A stretch of 64,000 nt of DNA. Source: an uncultured Saprospiraceae bacterium. GTDB taxonomy: Bacteria; Bacteroidota; Bacteroidia; Chitinophagales; Saprospiraceae. The stretch is taken from the NCBI GenBank assembly GCA_937959275.1, contig CALGLU010000048.1:1-64000 (forward strand). Reading direction: 5' to 3'. Below, in pieces: positions 1 to 9,628 of the stretch (position 1 is the first letter of the stretch; each line of letters opens with the position of its first letter). The notes below the pieces were generated by a model. That model worked only from the letters and a program-made list of their open reading frames with translations, was not told where the DNA came from and made no database searches. The position numbers and the translations under genes were made by a program.

Positions 1-626
1 TTGAGTTAGCCAATCTGCAAAAGCAGTTTCAGATACTACTCAATACATCACAACAAGTCATTCCTACAGAAAACCTAGATGCTATTGCTTTTACTCCATC
101 GATGGGTACTGACAACAATCTTCTCTTAATCCAAAGCCAACAGAACTTAGCCATAGAATCAGCAAAAATAGAAACGATGCAGTCTGACTTGAAGCCCAAC
201 TTCTCAGTCGGATATGCAGCTCAAAGATTCTATGAAGGTGGATGGCTTAGTGCAGCAGAGGTAGGTGTCTCTTTACCTCTATTCAATGGACAAGCTAAGA
301 AGAGAATTCAGGCACAGAAAGTCCAACTTGACATTGGAAACTACCAATATGAAAGTCAGTTGCTTGATCTAAAAAAAGAACATCTGCAATTGCAATCGAG
401 GATAGATCTATATAAGAATGGTATGACTTTCTACGAAGATCAACTCAATACTATAAATCCTGAGATGCTACGAATCAGTAAGTTGAATTATCAAGCTGGT
501 CAGCTTTCATATTTAGAGTTATTGAATACACTAGAGTTACTTTCTACCAATAACAAGAATTACTGGGAGCAGATACGAGCTTACAACAAAGCAGTAGCTG
601 ACTATCAATATGTTACTAATCAATAA
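1..626 (+). CDS. TolC/CusC-like outer-membrane efflux protein, C-terminal part (5' truncated)
   Basis: The frame is open from base 3 to the stop at 624-626, so the gene starts before the window; an internal ATG at 102 is not the real start. The visible ~207 residues are long amphipathic alpha-helical segments around a short beta region (VGVSLPLFNGQAKKRIQAQK), the pattern of the outer-membrane efflux protein (TolC) family, which forms the exit duct of tripartite pumps. It ends 11 bp before the CusB/CzcB-type adaptor, so it belongs to the same heavy-metal operon. In Bacteroidota the TolC part is often fused to the C-terminus of a CusA/CzcA RND pump; this fragment could be either the end of such a fusion or a separate CusC. 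The family is fairly sure; the architecture cannot be decided here. Confidence 0.8.
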   Translation, partial: ELANLQKQFQILLNTSQQVIPTENLDAIAFTPSMGTDNNLLLIQSQQNLAIESAKIETMQSDLKPNFSVGYAAQRFYEGGWLSAAEVGVSLPLFNGQAKKRIQAQKVQLDIGNYQYESQLLDLKKEHLQLQSRIDLYKNGMTFYEDQLNTINPEMLRISKLNYQAGQLSYLELLNTLELLSTNNKNYWEQIRAYNKAVADYQYVTNQ

Positions 627-637
627 AGAATAATACA

Positions 638-1897
638 ATGAATTTTATCAAATATATATCAATAATTACCCTTACCACATTGATGCTATCTTGTGGACAC
701 AATCACAAGGAAGGAGACGGTCATGATCATGGACATGACCATTCGGCTCATTCCGAAACCGATGAGCATGACCACTCTGCACATGATGAATCTGACGGTC
801 ATGACGAGCATGGACATGGATCACACGAAGAAGGAGGTCTTCATTTATCAAAAGAGCAAGCCAAAACCGTAGGCTTGAAGTTTGGAGATTTTTCATCTAT
901 CAAAGTAAATGACTACGTGAAGGCAACAGGTGTTCTGGGATTGCCTGCTAATGCTCATTCATCTATCTCTGCTAAAGCAAGTGGCATCATCCGCGGTACT
1001 AAGAAATTCGTAGAAGGTGGTTATGTCAAAAAAGGTGAATTGATAGCCCATCTAGAAAATTCAGACTTCATGACAATACAACAAGAGTATCTTGAAATAC
1101 AGGCAGAGTTGGCATTACAAAGACTAGAAGTAAGTCGTCACAAGACGTTAGTAGATGGAAATGCGGGGATACTAAGCAACCTGCAGCAAGCAGAAGCCAA
1201 ATCGAGAATACTGTCTACCAAAGCTAGTGGAATCTCTAAGCAGTTGGAATATTTGGGTATCCCAACAAGCGAACTTTCTTCCACTAACATTCTTGATCGT
1301 ATTGCCATTACTTCTCCAGCCAGCGGTTACATTTCAGAGATTAATTTCCATAATGGTATGTATGCCGAAAGGTCTACCATGCTAATGGATATTATATCTT
1401 CACAGCACCTACACTTAGAGTTAGATGTATTTGAAAATGACATCTCTAAGGTAAAGCAAGGTTTGAAAATCTCATACAATGTTCCAGCACTAGGCAACAA
1501 GATGTACGAGGGTACTGTAAATGTGATAGGCAAAGAATTTGATAGTCAAGCAAAAACAGTAAGAGTTCACGGACATTTAAAAGGAGACAAGCCACAGTTC
1601 ATCAAGGACCTCTTCATTAATTCTAAGATCTGGCTTACTGATAGTACTGTAGATGCTTTGCCAGAGAAGGCAGTGATTACTGATGGAGCTACCTCATTTA
1701 TCTTTGTAGCCAATGATAATGCGGAAGCAGAGGAAATAGAATTTGAAAAACTTTCAGTTATTCCTGGTAGTACAAGTGATGGATACACAGCGGTAAAATT
1801 GGTAGATCCTATCCCAACGGGAATGAAAATCGTCACTGAAGGAGCATACTACATCTATGCCCAATCGAAGGTAGGGGAATTAGCTCACGAACATTAA
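638..1897 (+). CDS. RND efflux periplasmic adaptor lipoprotein (CusB/CzcB type), His-rich N-terminus
   Basis: A 419-residue membrane-fusion protein that would link an inner-membrane RND pump to the TolC duct and may hand metal to the pump. The N-terminus is a lipoprotein signal ending in LSCG (lipid-anchored Cys about residue 19). Residues ~20-68 are extremely rich in His, Asp and Glu (HDHGHDHS-type runs), a probable Zn/Co/Cd/Ni-binding tail. After it come the barrel-sandwich half (GVLGLPANAHSSISAKASGII), a helical hairpin (~145-205), the second lipoyl half (ITSPASGYISEINFHNGMY) and the beta-barrel. It sits between the TolC-like gene (11 bp gap) and the methyltransferase (10 bp gap). Which metal is carried cannot be read from the sequence; the His-rich tail favours divalent cations over Cu(I). 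Confidence 0.88.
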   Translation: MNFIKYISIITLTTLMLSCGHNHKEGDGHDHGHDHSAHSETDEHDHSAHDESDGHDEHGHGSHEEGGLHLSKEQAKTVGLKFGDFSSIKVNDYVKATGVLGLPANAHSSISAKASGIIRGTKKFVEGGYVKKGELIAHLENSDFMTIQQEYLEIQAELALQRLEVSRHKTLVDGNAGILSNLQQAEAKSRILSTKASGISKQLEYLGIPTSELSSTNILDRIAITSPASGYISEINFHNGMYAERSTMLMDIISSQHLHLELDVFENDISKVKQGLKISYNVPALGNKMYEGTVNVIGKEFDSQAKTVRVHGHLKGDKPQFIKDLFINSKIWLTDSTVDALPEKAVITDGATSFIFVANDNAEAEEIEFEKLSVIPGSTSDGYTAVKLVDPIPTGMKIVTEGAYYIYAQSKVGELAHEH

Positions 1898-1907
1898 ATC
1901 TATCGCC

Positions 1908-2507
1908 ATGATCCTATTTATCTATTTCCTGATTTACTTCTTCTTAGTCTTTGTACTGAGATCATTTCTACTTTGGAAAAAGACTGGTGTCAATCCACTT
2001 ACTTTCAATAAAGGTGATGATGCACATGGTTACAATGGTAAAGTATTTGGTGTCATCTCGTTCATAGAGTTGATAGTAGTCTCTATCTATGCCTTCATAC
2101 CATCTATGCATAAGTATCTTCTACCTTTCTGGTATCTTGAGAATGAGAGATTACAGTATGTTGGATGGGCATTGTTGCTTTTATCATTAATAATGGTCTG
2201 GCTATCTCAGTCGAATATGAGAGAGTCTTGGCGTATTGGCATCGATGAACAGAACAAAACAGAACTCATCACAAGTGGCTTTTTTGCCTTCTCTCGAAAT
2301 CCAATTTTCTTAGGAATCATGATTGCCAATATTGGATTATTTCTGGTCTTGCCTAATGCATTCACTTTGTTGATTATTTCTTTATCCACTATCTCCATCA
2401 ATACTCAGATTAGATTGGAAGAAGAGTTTCTCACCCAAGAACATGGAGAGCAATATATTTCCTATAAAAGTAAAGTCAATAGATGGCTTACACTAAAATC
2501 GAAATAA
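1908..2507 (+). CDS. Isoprenylcysteine carboxyl methyltransferase (ICMT)-like membrane protein
   Basis: A 199-residue polytopic protein with about four hydrophobic segments. The C-terminal part has the ICMT/phospholipid-methyltransferase signature: SFAFSRNP-like motif (GFFAFSRNPIFLGIM, ~residues 122-136), a hydrophobic hairpin, then RLEEEFLTQEHGEQYISYKS, the SAM- and substrate-binding region of this family. Members of this family often sit beside czc/cus genes in Bacteroidota; the substrate in bacteria is not established. It is embedded in the metal operon, 10 bp after the adaptor and 1 bp before the P-type ATPase, so it is co-transcribed and probably translationally coupled. A role in metal tolerance is inferred from context only. 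Confidence 0.8.
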   Translation: MILFIYFLIYFFLVFVLRSFLLWKKTGVNPLTFNKGDDAHGYNGKVFGVISFIELIVVSIYAFIPSMHKYLLPFWYLENERLQYVGWALLLLSLIMVWLSQSNMRESWRIGIDEQNKTELITSGFFAFSRNPIFLGIMIANIGLFLVLPNAFTLLIISLSTISINTQIRLEEEFLTQEHGEQYISYKSKVNRWLTLKSK

Positions 2508-2508
2508 T

Positions 2509-4533
2509 ATGAAACACGAACATAAATACGATAAAATTGGAAAGAGAATCTGTTGTTCTCTTGAAGAAAAAATTGACTTCGCATCTTCACCTCCAGAATT
2601 ATCGACTTCTCATGACGAGCATGATGAGCACGACGAACATGCTGGCCACGACCACTCTTCTGATGATGAGCACAATCACGAAGACTTCGGTAAAGCTCCA
2701 GCCATCATAAGCTGTGTGCTATTGATGCTTGGATTGGCATTAGACCACATCATACCCAATGAGTTCTTTGATGGCTACATTCGATTGGCTTGGTACATTG
2801 CAGCCTATCTTCCTGTAGCCTACGCAGTCATCAGAGAAGCGATAGAAGCATTGGTAAAAGGTGAAGTATTCACAGAGTTTTTCTTAATGAGTATTGCTAC
2901 TATAGGTGCATTCGCTATAGGTGAATATCCTGAGGGTGTAGCTGTTATGCTATTCTATGCCGTAGGAGAATTATTTCAATCTGCAGCTGTCAAAAGAGCC
3001 AAGAATAATATTACAGCACTATTAGATGTCAGGCCAAAAATAGCTAGCGTACTGAGAGCCAGTCAATATGCAACTGTAGATCCCAATGAAGTACAAATCG
3101 GAGAAACCATCCAAGTAAAAGTGGGTGAAAAGATTCCGTTAGATGGAACGCTAATCAGTAAGAAAGCAACTGTAGACACTGCCGCAATTACTGGAGAAAG
3201 CAAACCATTGGTATTAGAAGTTGGAGAAAACGTATTAGCAGGATCTATTATTCTTTCAAAAGTCATAGAGATCGAAGTGACCAAAGCATTTAAAGATAGT
3301 TCTATTTCTAGAATATTGGAATTGGTACAAAATGCAACTGCTAAGAAAGCGAAGACAGAATTACTCATCCGAAGATTAGCTAAGATTTATACTCCTATTG
3401 TAGTGTATATCGCTATTGCTATTTGTGTATTGCCTTATTTCTTTGTTGCTGATTATGTGTTTTCTGATTGGCTATATAGAGCATTGATTTTTTTAGTCAT
3501 CTCTTGTCCTTGTGCATTGGTTATCAGTATTCCATTAGGCTACTTTGGTGGCCTTGGAGCAGCCTCTAAGAATGGTATTTTGTTTAAGGGTGCTACATAT
3601 ATGGATCAGATTACTGAGATGGATGCGCTGGTAATGGACAAGACAGGTACGGTCACAAAGGGAGTCTTTGAAATTAGTACAATCAAGACAGAAGGCAATA
3701 TTTCTGAAAAGGAATTCATGGATGTACTATTAGCTGTAGAATCTAAAAGTACTCACCCCATTGCTAAAGCCATTATGAAATATGGAGAATATAAAAAGCA
3801 AGCCACTAATGTGAAAGAAGTCGCAGGAAAGGGTCTGATAGCGACTGTTGACGGCAAGAAAGTATTGGTGGGAAATAAAAAGCTTCTAGAATCTTATAAT
3901 ATAAGCACACCTTCTTTAATTGATGATATCGTTGAGACTATTGTACTGATGGCTATTGATGGAACCTATCAAGGATATGTCACAGTTTCTGATCAACTAA
4001 AAGAAGATGCCTTGGACTTTGTCAATAACTTACCGAAGTATGGATTTACAAGTGTAGTAATGCTATCTGGAGATAAAAACTCAATCACTCAAACGGTAGC
4101 GAAGGAGTTGGGGATACAAAATGCCAAAGGTGGTTTATTGCCAGAAGATAAACTCAATGAAGTAGAACAGTTGAAATCAAAAGGGCATAAAGTATTATTT
4201 ATTGGAGATGGGGTCAATGATGCTCCGGTACTAGCAGCAAGTGATGTAGGTGTAGCTATGGGTGCTATGGGAAGTGATGTGGCTATAGAGACAGCTGATA
4301 TCATTATTCAGAATGATCAACCGTCAAAGGTGATCATGGGAATTAAAATAAGTAAAGCAACAAAAGGGATCATTTGGCAAAATATTTATTTAGCATTTGG
4401 CGTAAAGATCCTTGTTCTAGTTCTTGGGTCTATGGGAATGGCGACTATGTGGCAAGCTGTATTCGCAGATGTAGGAGTGGCATTGTTAGCTATTTTAAAT
4501 GCGGTAAGATTACAGAAGATGAGTTGGGTATAG
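2509..4533 (+). CDS. Heavy-metal translocating P-type ATPase (P1B, ZntA/CadA-like) with His-rich N-terminus
   Basis: A 674-residue cation-exporting ATPase of the inner membrane. All core signatures are visible: CPC in the metal-binding transmembrane helix (residues 333-335), phosphorylation motif DKTGT (Asp377), HP motif (STHPIAKAI, ~415), TGES-type actuator (AAITGESKP), and hinge GDGVND (566-571). The usual N-terminal HMA domain with CxxC is missing; residues ~27-62 are instead a His/Asp/Glu-rich stretch (HDEHDEHDEHAGHDHS), preceded by a CC pair. That and the CPC helix point to Zn/Cd/Co export. The ATG starts 1 bp after the upstream stop, so translation is probably coupled. Its His-rich coding DNA resembles that of the upstream adaptor gene. 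Confidence 0.93.
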   Translation: MKHEHKYDKIGKRICCSLEEKIDFASSPPELSTSHDEHDEHDEHAGHDHSSDDEHNHEDFGKAPAIISCVLLMLGLALDHIIPNEFFDGYIRLAWYIAAYLPVAYAVIREAIEALVKGEVFTEFFLMSIATIGAFAIGEYPEGVAVMLFYAVGELFQSAAVKRAKNNITALLDVRPKIASVLRASQYATVDPNEVQIGETIQVKVGEKIPLDGTLISKKATVDTAAITGESKPLVLEVGENVLAGSIILSKVIEIEVTKAFKDSSISRILELVQNATAKKAKTELLIRRLAKIYTPIVVYIAIAICVLPYFFVADYVFSDWLYRALIFLVISCPCALVISIPLGYFGGLGAASKNGILFKGATYMDQITEMDALVMDKTGTVTKGVFEISTIKTEGNISEKEFMDVLLAVESKSTHPIAKAIMKYGEYKKQATNVKEVAGKGLIATVDGKKVLVGNKKLLESYNISTPSLIDDIVETIVLMAIDGTYQGYVTVSDQLKEDALDFVNNLPKYGFTSVVMLSGDKNSITQTVAKELGIQNAKGGLLPEDKLNEVEQLKSKGHKVLFIGDGVNDAPVLAASDVGVAMGAMGSDVAIETADIIIQNDQPSKVIMGIKISKATKGIIWQNIYLAFGVKILVLVLGSMGMATMWQAVFADVGVALLAILNAVRLQKMSWV

Positions 4534-4791
4534 ACAAATTGCATTCACAATTGCAGCACACTGTCATCCTCGTTCCTGCGGTGCCAGAGAGCTAAAAGCT
4601 ACCTTAAAGATACATGATGAAAAAAAGCCTACAGAGAGCATCGTATGATCATGTCATGCACTGTTTAGTCTCTAACTGCTCTGTCAGTAATAATTTTAGC
4701 TTAATCGTTATAATGCACGCCAGATATACTTGATACGTTATGGATGTCAATATTAAATAAATTTAGAAAGAAGTTGTAAGCAATTAATGAC
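4534..4791. other. Intergenic region between convergent genes
   Basis: About 260 bases between the ATPase stop and the terminator of the minus-strand surface-protein gene. I see no credible coding frame, tRNA or repeat. The T-rich hairpin that ends the region serves the opposite strand; I see no equally clear terminator for the metal operon. Confidence 0.4.
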
Positions 4792-4828
4792 AAATAAAAA
4801 ATCAGCCATCTGACTGTTCAGATGGCTG
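4792..4828 (-). terminator. Rho-independent terminator of the large surface-protein gene
   Basis: Perfect 10-bp inverted repeat CAGCCATCTG / CAGATGGCTG (4803-4812 and 4819-4828) with a 6-base loop. Read on the minus strand, the stem is followed directly by an ATTTTTTATTTG run. It lies 30 bp past the stop codon of the minus-strand gene ending at 4858. Confidence 0.85.
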
Positions 4829-4857
4829 CTTGTGTGCATAAATTAAAAATACATTAT

Positions 4858-7800
4858 TTAGTCTTCACATTTGTTCTCATTATTTAATTGAAGTTCTGAG
4901 CCAATCTCTATTGAAAATCCTGCTTGTAGTTCTATACTATCACCTGCGTTAAAAATGACTGTACCTGATGTAATTGTAGCGTCTGAAGTAATGACCTGAG
5001 AGGCATTATATACATTGCTTATGTTTTGATTTATAATACTGACATGGTCTCTTTTTATACAAACCGAATTTGCTGAAAGTTGTATAAGCTGCTCATCATA
5101 ACCTTGGCTACTATCTATGTACAATACAAAGTCAGCAGTCGACGCACTCGGATTTACTAAAGGAGCGTACTTAAATGATATGGATTTAGTCTCTCCACTT
5201 TGTAAAACAACAGGTTCAAAGTTTAATATTGTAAAATCGTCTGATGTATTAATAATATCTAATTCCTCAATGGTGATATCTTCTAGTCCTGTATTTTCAA
5301 CATATACCGTAATGACTTCTGCCGCAGAGTTTGATGAGATTTCAATATCTCTTAATAATGTGCCATCGATAAGATTCGCAGTGTGAGAACCAGCTTGAGC
5401 TTGGATCAAATTTTGATCGGTATATATTAAATACGGTGTCACTGCTTTTGAGTCTCCAAAATAGACATCAGAAATTGATGCATCAAAGGCAACTGATTTA
5501 GCTTGATCACCAAGAATATTAAACACAATTAAATAGGCATCATCCCAATCAGTATCATCTGATGTCATTGTTTCAAACAACTCCTTACCTAAGGCGTATT
5601 CAGTATGATTAGCCGTTAGCGTGATTTGCTGTTTAGCTTGCAGCTCCCAATCAAGAATCGATTCTTTTAAAACTGATATTTCTAAGGTGGCATTACCTGA
5701 TGCACTAAAATTAAAGCTCTGGAATCTATCTAAGTCTTCCGCAGTAAATCTTGCATTTAGAGATCTATAGATGTTTATGTAGTTTTTTACGAAACCAGAA
5801 ATCTCTATATTTCTTTTGATCTCATGGTGGTTAACATCAAATTCAGTACTCGATGAAATGCTGAAATCATTAATCATGTCTTGAGCTGTGCCTTCTTGCG
5901 CTCCCCATGTGCCGTCTGCTAAGAAAATAACATCTGAAGTCGACAATGCTGGATGGTAAAATGTAAGTCCAAGATCATAGAGTGCACCAACCTCAATAGA
6001 TAGCTCTTCAATTTCATTTCCTGATAAGGGAATAGAATTCGTGTAAGCTTGGGGAGTACTTGTCTCTGTTAATGATGCAGTTCCAGTCGTTTCTATATAT
6101 CGGATACCTGCTTTATTAATAATCCTAAGGTTTAAGTGATCATTGACGATTTCACCAGATTCGATAAAAACTTGTGGCGCATTTCCGATTGAGTAGTTGT
6201 CGATTGGATATACAAGCTCAATAAGATTCACAATTTCATCCATTAATTGGATCAAATTATAGGTGTTATTAGACCAAATTTGAAAATTGTAGAAATCCTG
6301 ATTCGTTGAATATGAATTCAAGTTCCAATGACTTTCTACGTTGAATGTCTGATTCTCATTTTCAAAGATACTAATGCTACTAGCATATTCGATATCTCCT
6401 GCAGCAGTTTGGATTTTAGCTGCAACTAAGGTTTGTCCATTTCCAATTGTATATTGTAAGACATCAATAATCTTTGCTCCAGATAAACGATCGCAAATAT
6501 ATTTTGAGTGTTCGTACACTTGATTCTCTGTGGCTAATGCTAAGACAGCTGCAACTCTCTTGTCAGCATTAAATATATCGATTGAGAATAATTCGATCGC
6601 ATTCGTAATGTCTTGTAAGTGCGTTGGTGTATTGACAAAACTTTGCGTCCCTTCTATCGCATCGACAGGAATGAAATCTACTAAGGAGAATCCATCTGTC
6701 CGTAAATTTTTTCTATCTGCTGTTGTGAATGTTGATAAGTTAGCTCGACTTAAATAGTCTTTGTTATTACCATTTTTAATTCTTGTAAAACTTGTGCTTG
6801 CAATTTTTTGACTCAGTCTACGATTACTTTCAAGGCCACCTTCCTGAGAAGAGGTACTCTCGTCATAATCACAAGATTCTACACAGTCAGGATCATCACA
6901 GTCTGTCAAACCATCGTTATCATCATCAATGTTATTCCCACATATTTCTACGCCTCCAACACTAATTAGATGATCTTCTACTTCACCCGCTTCTGTCATT
7001 TCGCCACTAAATAAATCTTCCGTAATTATTGAAGTACTTGTTCTAATTCTGACGGCAATACTGCTTTCTGAGATGACAGATGGAAGTGAGACAGTATGTG
7101 TGATTGTATGCAGGCTTGAAATGGTTTTGTTACCATTGAAATAAGCATCATACTGACCATCTTCATTCCAGTCGATCCACATACCATAGTAGGCAGTGGT
7201 GTTACTTGTGTTGGTGTTTACATTAAAGGATACATCTATCTGTGCATTGCTCTTGACAGTGCCATCAATAATAAGTTGAGTGTCATCAGTCTCGCCGGAT
7301 GCTGTCTGATTTGATGGATTGATTGATTCTGATTTAACAGTATTTCCAATCCATACCATATCGTAATCAGGTACACCGTCATTGTTTATATCCTGAGTAT
7401 ATACCCATTGTGTAGCAACAGGAAATAGATTATAGTCTCCATAATCATATTCGAACACAGGTGGAATTTCAGTAGGACATGAGAAGCCATCATTAAATTG
7501 GAGACCAGGTGTTGCCTGCATCACTAGCTTAGTCTCTAGTGTGCTGACATTAATCCTGAAAATCTTTCCTGTTGCATTATTTGATATATAGTGGTAGCCA
7601 TCTTTTCCAGTCCATTGTGCGCCATGACCGCTCATTGGAATCGATGTACCATTTAGTGTACCCAAAGTTTCTTTTTGAGATGTTGATGTATTGAACTTGT
7701 ATAGTTGATCCTGATGAGCTGCGTAAAAGTTACCATCTTCATTAAATGCCATATCCCATCCTGGTAAACCTTGTCCTATATAAGTAGATAACAATTGCGT

Positions 7801-9498
7801 GGTTTCTATATCGACTTTAACAATGTTGTTGCCCACTTTGCCAAACCAGTGACCGCTGTCATCCACATCACCGACATACACCTTCTTTTCAAAATCAAGG
7901 TTGAGGTATGTTTCATTGCCTTGCTGGTCTAATCGAATAAACTTAGTCCCATTAGATCCGTACGCAAATTCAGTGTTTTGGTCAAAGCCTAAACCGTTTA
8001 ATTGTGCATCTATCACTGATATTTGTATATACTCACCTGTTTCTACTTCTAGTTTCCCGTAGATATTAGGTTCTCCTCTCTTTTTATAGACTTGGTAAAA
8101 TGCTGGCTCACAACTCATTGGTTCAGCATCATATAATAGACTTTCACTTACAGTAATCTCATGCGTCAGCGTATAAGGTTTCAGAATAACTCCAGAAACT
8201 TGAGCTTCTATTTGATATTGATTTTCCTGTATAGTACTATCTACGAGTAGCCCAATTGAGATCACGATTGTATCACCAGGTGGGATACTGAAATTTGACC
8301 AAGTCAATAAACCAGTATCCGTTTCATTTGGTGATATTGTTTGAACATGTTCTGATGCACCAAGTAATTCGAGTGTGTCACTTAAGTAAGAAAACCCTTC
8401 TGGTAAAGTTAATTGTAGATCAAAGTCTTGTGCATCTGAATTGCTAGAGTTAACAAGAGTAATATGTATTGGTGTAATGCCATTTGGTCCTGTTGTTGGA
8501 TTACCTGCGATTGTTCCTGTTATAAACGGGCATGTAGCTTCATTCGCACAATCAGGATCAGCACAATCAATGAGTCCGTCTCCATCATTATCTATGCCAT
8601 CACTACAATTCGTTTCAAATGGTGGCAACGACAAAAAACAACCCATCCCATCATTTGAATTGGTTGGTTGTCCAGTTGCAACATGTTTAACAGATATCGG
8701 TTTCCCGTTATCGTCGAATGAAACTTGTAAGATGTGACCATTTTTATTGTTTGAAAAATATGAGTTACCAGCAATGTCTGACCATCCTGCACCAAAGGCT
8801 CCTGACAAATTAAACTGCCCTGTGAAATCAGCAATCACATCAGCTGTCATTGCATGAGGATCTAATTCAATTAAGTCTAGACCTCCAGATAAGCCATAAA
8901 ACTTTTTATAAACTGGGTTGTACGTAATATCTGCAACACCTGGTATACTGCCACTGTGAAGGTTGACTAGAGACTGTTGCTGAGTACTTAGATTCGGAGC
9001 ATTTACATCTACATAGCATAGCTTAGGATTGGTACCATTCAAATAGGTATATAGATTCCCATTTTCATCGAAATCACCAACATAGGTCCTTCCAGCAAAA
9101 TTTGAGATAACTCCCATGTCTCTTTCTAATCCTTTATTGTTTATCTGCCATAAATGAACGCCAGCAGAAGAAGACTTTAGGCCATATATATAACCATCTT
9201 GGACATTGTAGCCAGCGCCATTAAACCCACTAGATGCCGTTCCCATAACCTCATATTCACCTGTTAAAGCATTTAGTTTATTCAATGAACTTGAGATAAC
9301 CTGATACAGTGTATTGCTGCAAACAAAGGCATCTTCGCATACCGATTGGCCATTTGAATCTGTATCTCCACAATCTATAAAACCATCTCCATCATCATCA
9401 ATGCCATTTGAAAATTGAGTTTCTTGACTATAAATAGTGCTGAAAATGATAATCATTAGGCACGAAAGGATAGATTTTGTTAGTCTGCTTTTTTTCAT
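4858..9498 (-). CDS. Large secreted multidomain surface protein (propeller-like, GEVED, choice-of-anchor, 3-coathanger stack)
   Basis: About 1546 residues from ATG 9498; a TTG at 9537 would add 13 residues but lies in a dyad and in front of a good signal peptide (MKKSRLTKSILSCLMIIIFS). Order: calcium-type motif NGIDDDGDGFIDC (~30-45); DUF6923-like propeller-like region (~56-290); SDGIDNDGDGLIDC (~300-318); DUF11-like Ig domain (~328-456); a second propeller-like region (~460-676); GEVED domain with WIDWNEDGQYDAYF and EAGEVEDHL (~681-846); NNIDDDNDGLTDCDDPDC (~851-871); an unrecognised ~500-residue region; a choice-of-anchor Ig domain (~1386-1480); and a C-terminal 3-coathanger stack (~1489-1545) ending NNENKCED. 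GEVED and coathanger modules are common in Bacteroidota exported proteins. Likely cell-surface or secreted; no catalytic motif was recognised. Confidence 0.8.
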   Translation of the reverse strand: MKKSRLTKSILSCLMIIIFSTIYSQETQFSNGIDDDGDGFIDCGDTDSNGQSVCEDAFVCSNTLYQVISSSLNKLNALTGEYEVMGTASSGFNGAGYNVQDGYIYGLKSSSAGVHLWQINNKGLERDMGVISNFAGRTYVGDFDENGNLYTYLNGTNPKLCYVDVNAPNLSTQQQSLVNLHSGSIPGVADITYNPVYKKFYGLSGGLDLIELDPHAMTADVIADFTGQFNLSGAFGAGWSDIAGNSYFSNNKNGHILQVSFDDNGKPISVKHVATGQPTNSNDGMGCFLSLPPFETNCSDGIDNDGDGLIDCADPDCANEATCPFITGTIAGNPTTGPNGITPIHITLVNSSNSDAQDFDLQLTLPEGFSYLSDTLELLGASEHVQTISPNETDTGLLTWSNFSIPPGDTIVISIGLLVDSTIQENQYQIEAQVSGVILKPYTLTHEITVSESLLYDAEPMSCEPAFYQVYKKRGEPNIYGKLEVETGEYIQISVIDAQLNGLGFDQNTEFAYGSNGTKFIRLDQQGNETYLNLDFEKKVYVGDVDDSGHWFGKVGNNIVKVDIETTQLLSTYIGQGLPGWDMAFNEDGNFYAAHQDQLYKFNTSTSQKETLGTLNGTSIPMSGHGAQWTGKDGYHYISNNATGKIFRINVSTLETKLVMQATPGLQFNDGFSCPTEIPPVFEYDYGDYNLFPVATQWVYTQDINNDGVPDYDMVWIGNTVKSESINPSNQTASGETDDTQLIIDGTVKSNAQIDVSFNVNTNTSNTTAYYGMWIDWNEDGQYDAYFNGNKTISSLHTITHTVSLPSVISESSIAVRIRTSTSIITEDLFSGEMTEAGEVEDHLISVGGVEICGNNIDDDNDGLTDCDDPDCVESCDYDESTSSQEGGLESNRRLSQKIASTSFTRIKNGNNKDYLSRANLSTFTTADRKNLRTDGFSLVDFIPVDAIEGTQSFVNTPTHLQDITNAIELFSIDIFNADKRVAAVLALATENQVYEHSKYICDRLSGAKIIDVLQYTIGNGQTLVAAKIQTAAGDIEYASSISIFENENQTFNVESHWNLNSYSTNQDFYNFQIWSNNTYNLIQLMDEIVNLIELVYPIDNYSIGNAPQVFIESGEIVNDHLNLRIINKAGIRYIETTGTASLTETSTPQAYTNSIPLSGNEIEELSIEVGALYDLGLTFYHPALSTSDVIFLADGTWGAQEGTAQDMINDFSISSSTEFDVNHHEIKRNIEISGFVKNYINIYRSLNARFTAEDLDRFQSFNFSASGNATLEISVLKESILDWELQAKQQITLTANHTEYALGKELFETMTSDDTDWDDAYLIVFNILGDQAKSVAFDASISDVYFGDSKAVTPYLIYTDQNLIQAQAGSHTANLIDGTLLRDIEISSNSAAEVITVYVENTGLEDITIEELDIINTSDDFTILNFEPVVLQSGETKSISFKYAPLVNPSASTADFVLYIDSSQGYDEQLIQLSANSVCIKRDHVSIINQNISNVYNASQVITSDATITSGTVIFNAGDSIELQAGFSIEIGSELQLNNENKCED

Positions 9499-9515
9499 CT
9501 TACGGAGTTTACATT

Positions 9516-9537
9516 TTGATACAAATGTGCGTATCAA
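9516..9537 (-). promoter_or_regulatory. Perfect dyad upstream of the surface-protein gene
   Basis: TTGATAC and GTATCAA (9516-9522 and 9531-9537) form a perfect 7-bp inverted repeat with an 8-base spacer, 18 bp upstream of ATG 9498. The geometry suits a dimeric regulator, or a small leader hairpin. No binding protein can be named. Confidence 0.3.
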
Positions 9538-9628
9538 TCAGCCATCATAAAGTGATTTTTCTTTTTTTGGCGTCATTTCTCGGTTTTTTGGTAACTTCCG
9601 TAGTACATTCAAAACAAAATCTCAATTC

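Noticed and set aside
672-896. Minus-strand frame opposite the His-rich tract
   Set aside because: Shadow of the GAC/CAT-rich codons of the adaptor gene.
4534-4800. Small RNA or leader gene after the metal operon
   Set aside because: No promoter-like element or conserved fold other than the terminator of the opposite gene.
9499-9537. Upstream TTG start of the large surface protein
   Set aside because: It would place 13 extra residues before a proper signal peptide and would start within the dyad.
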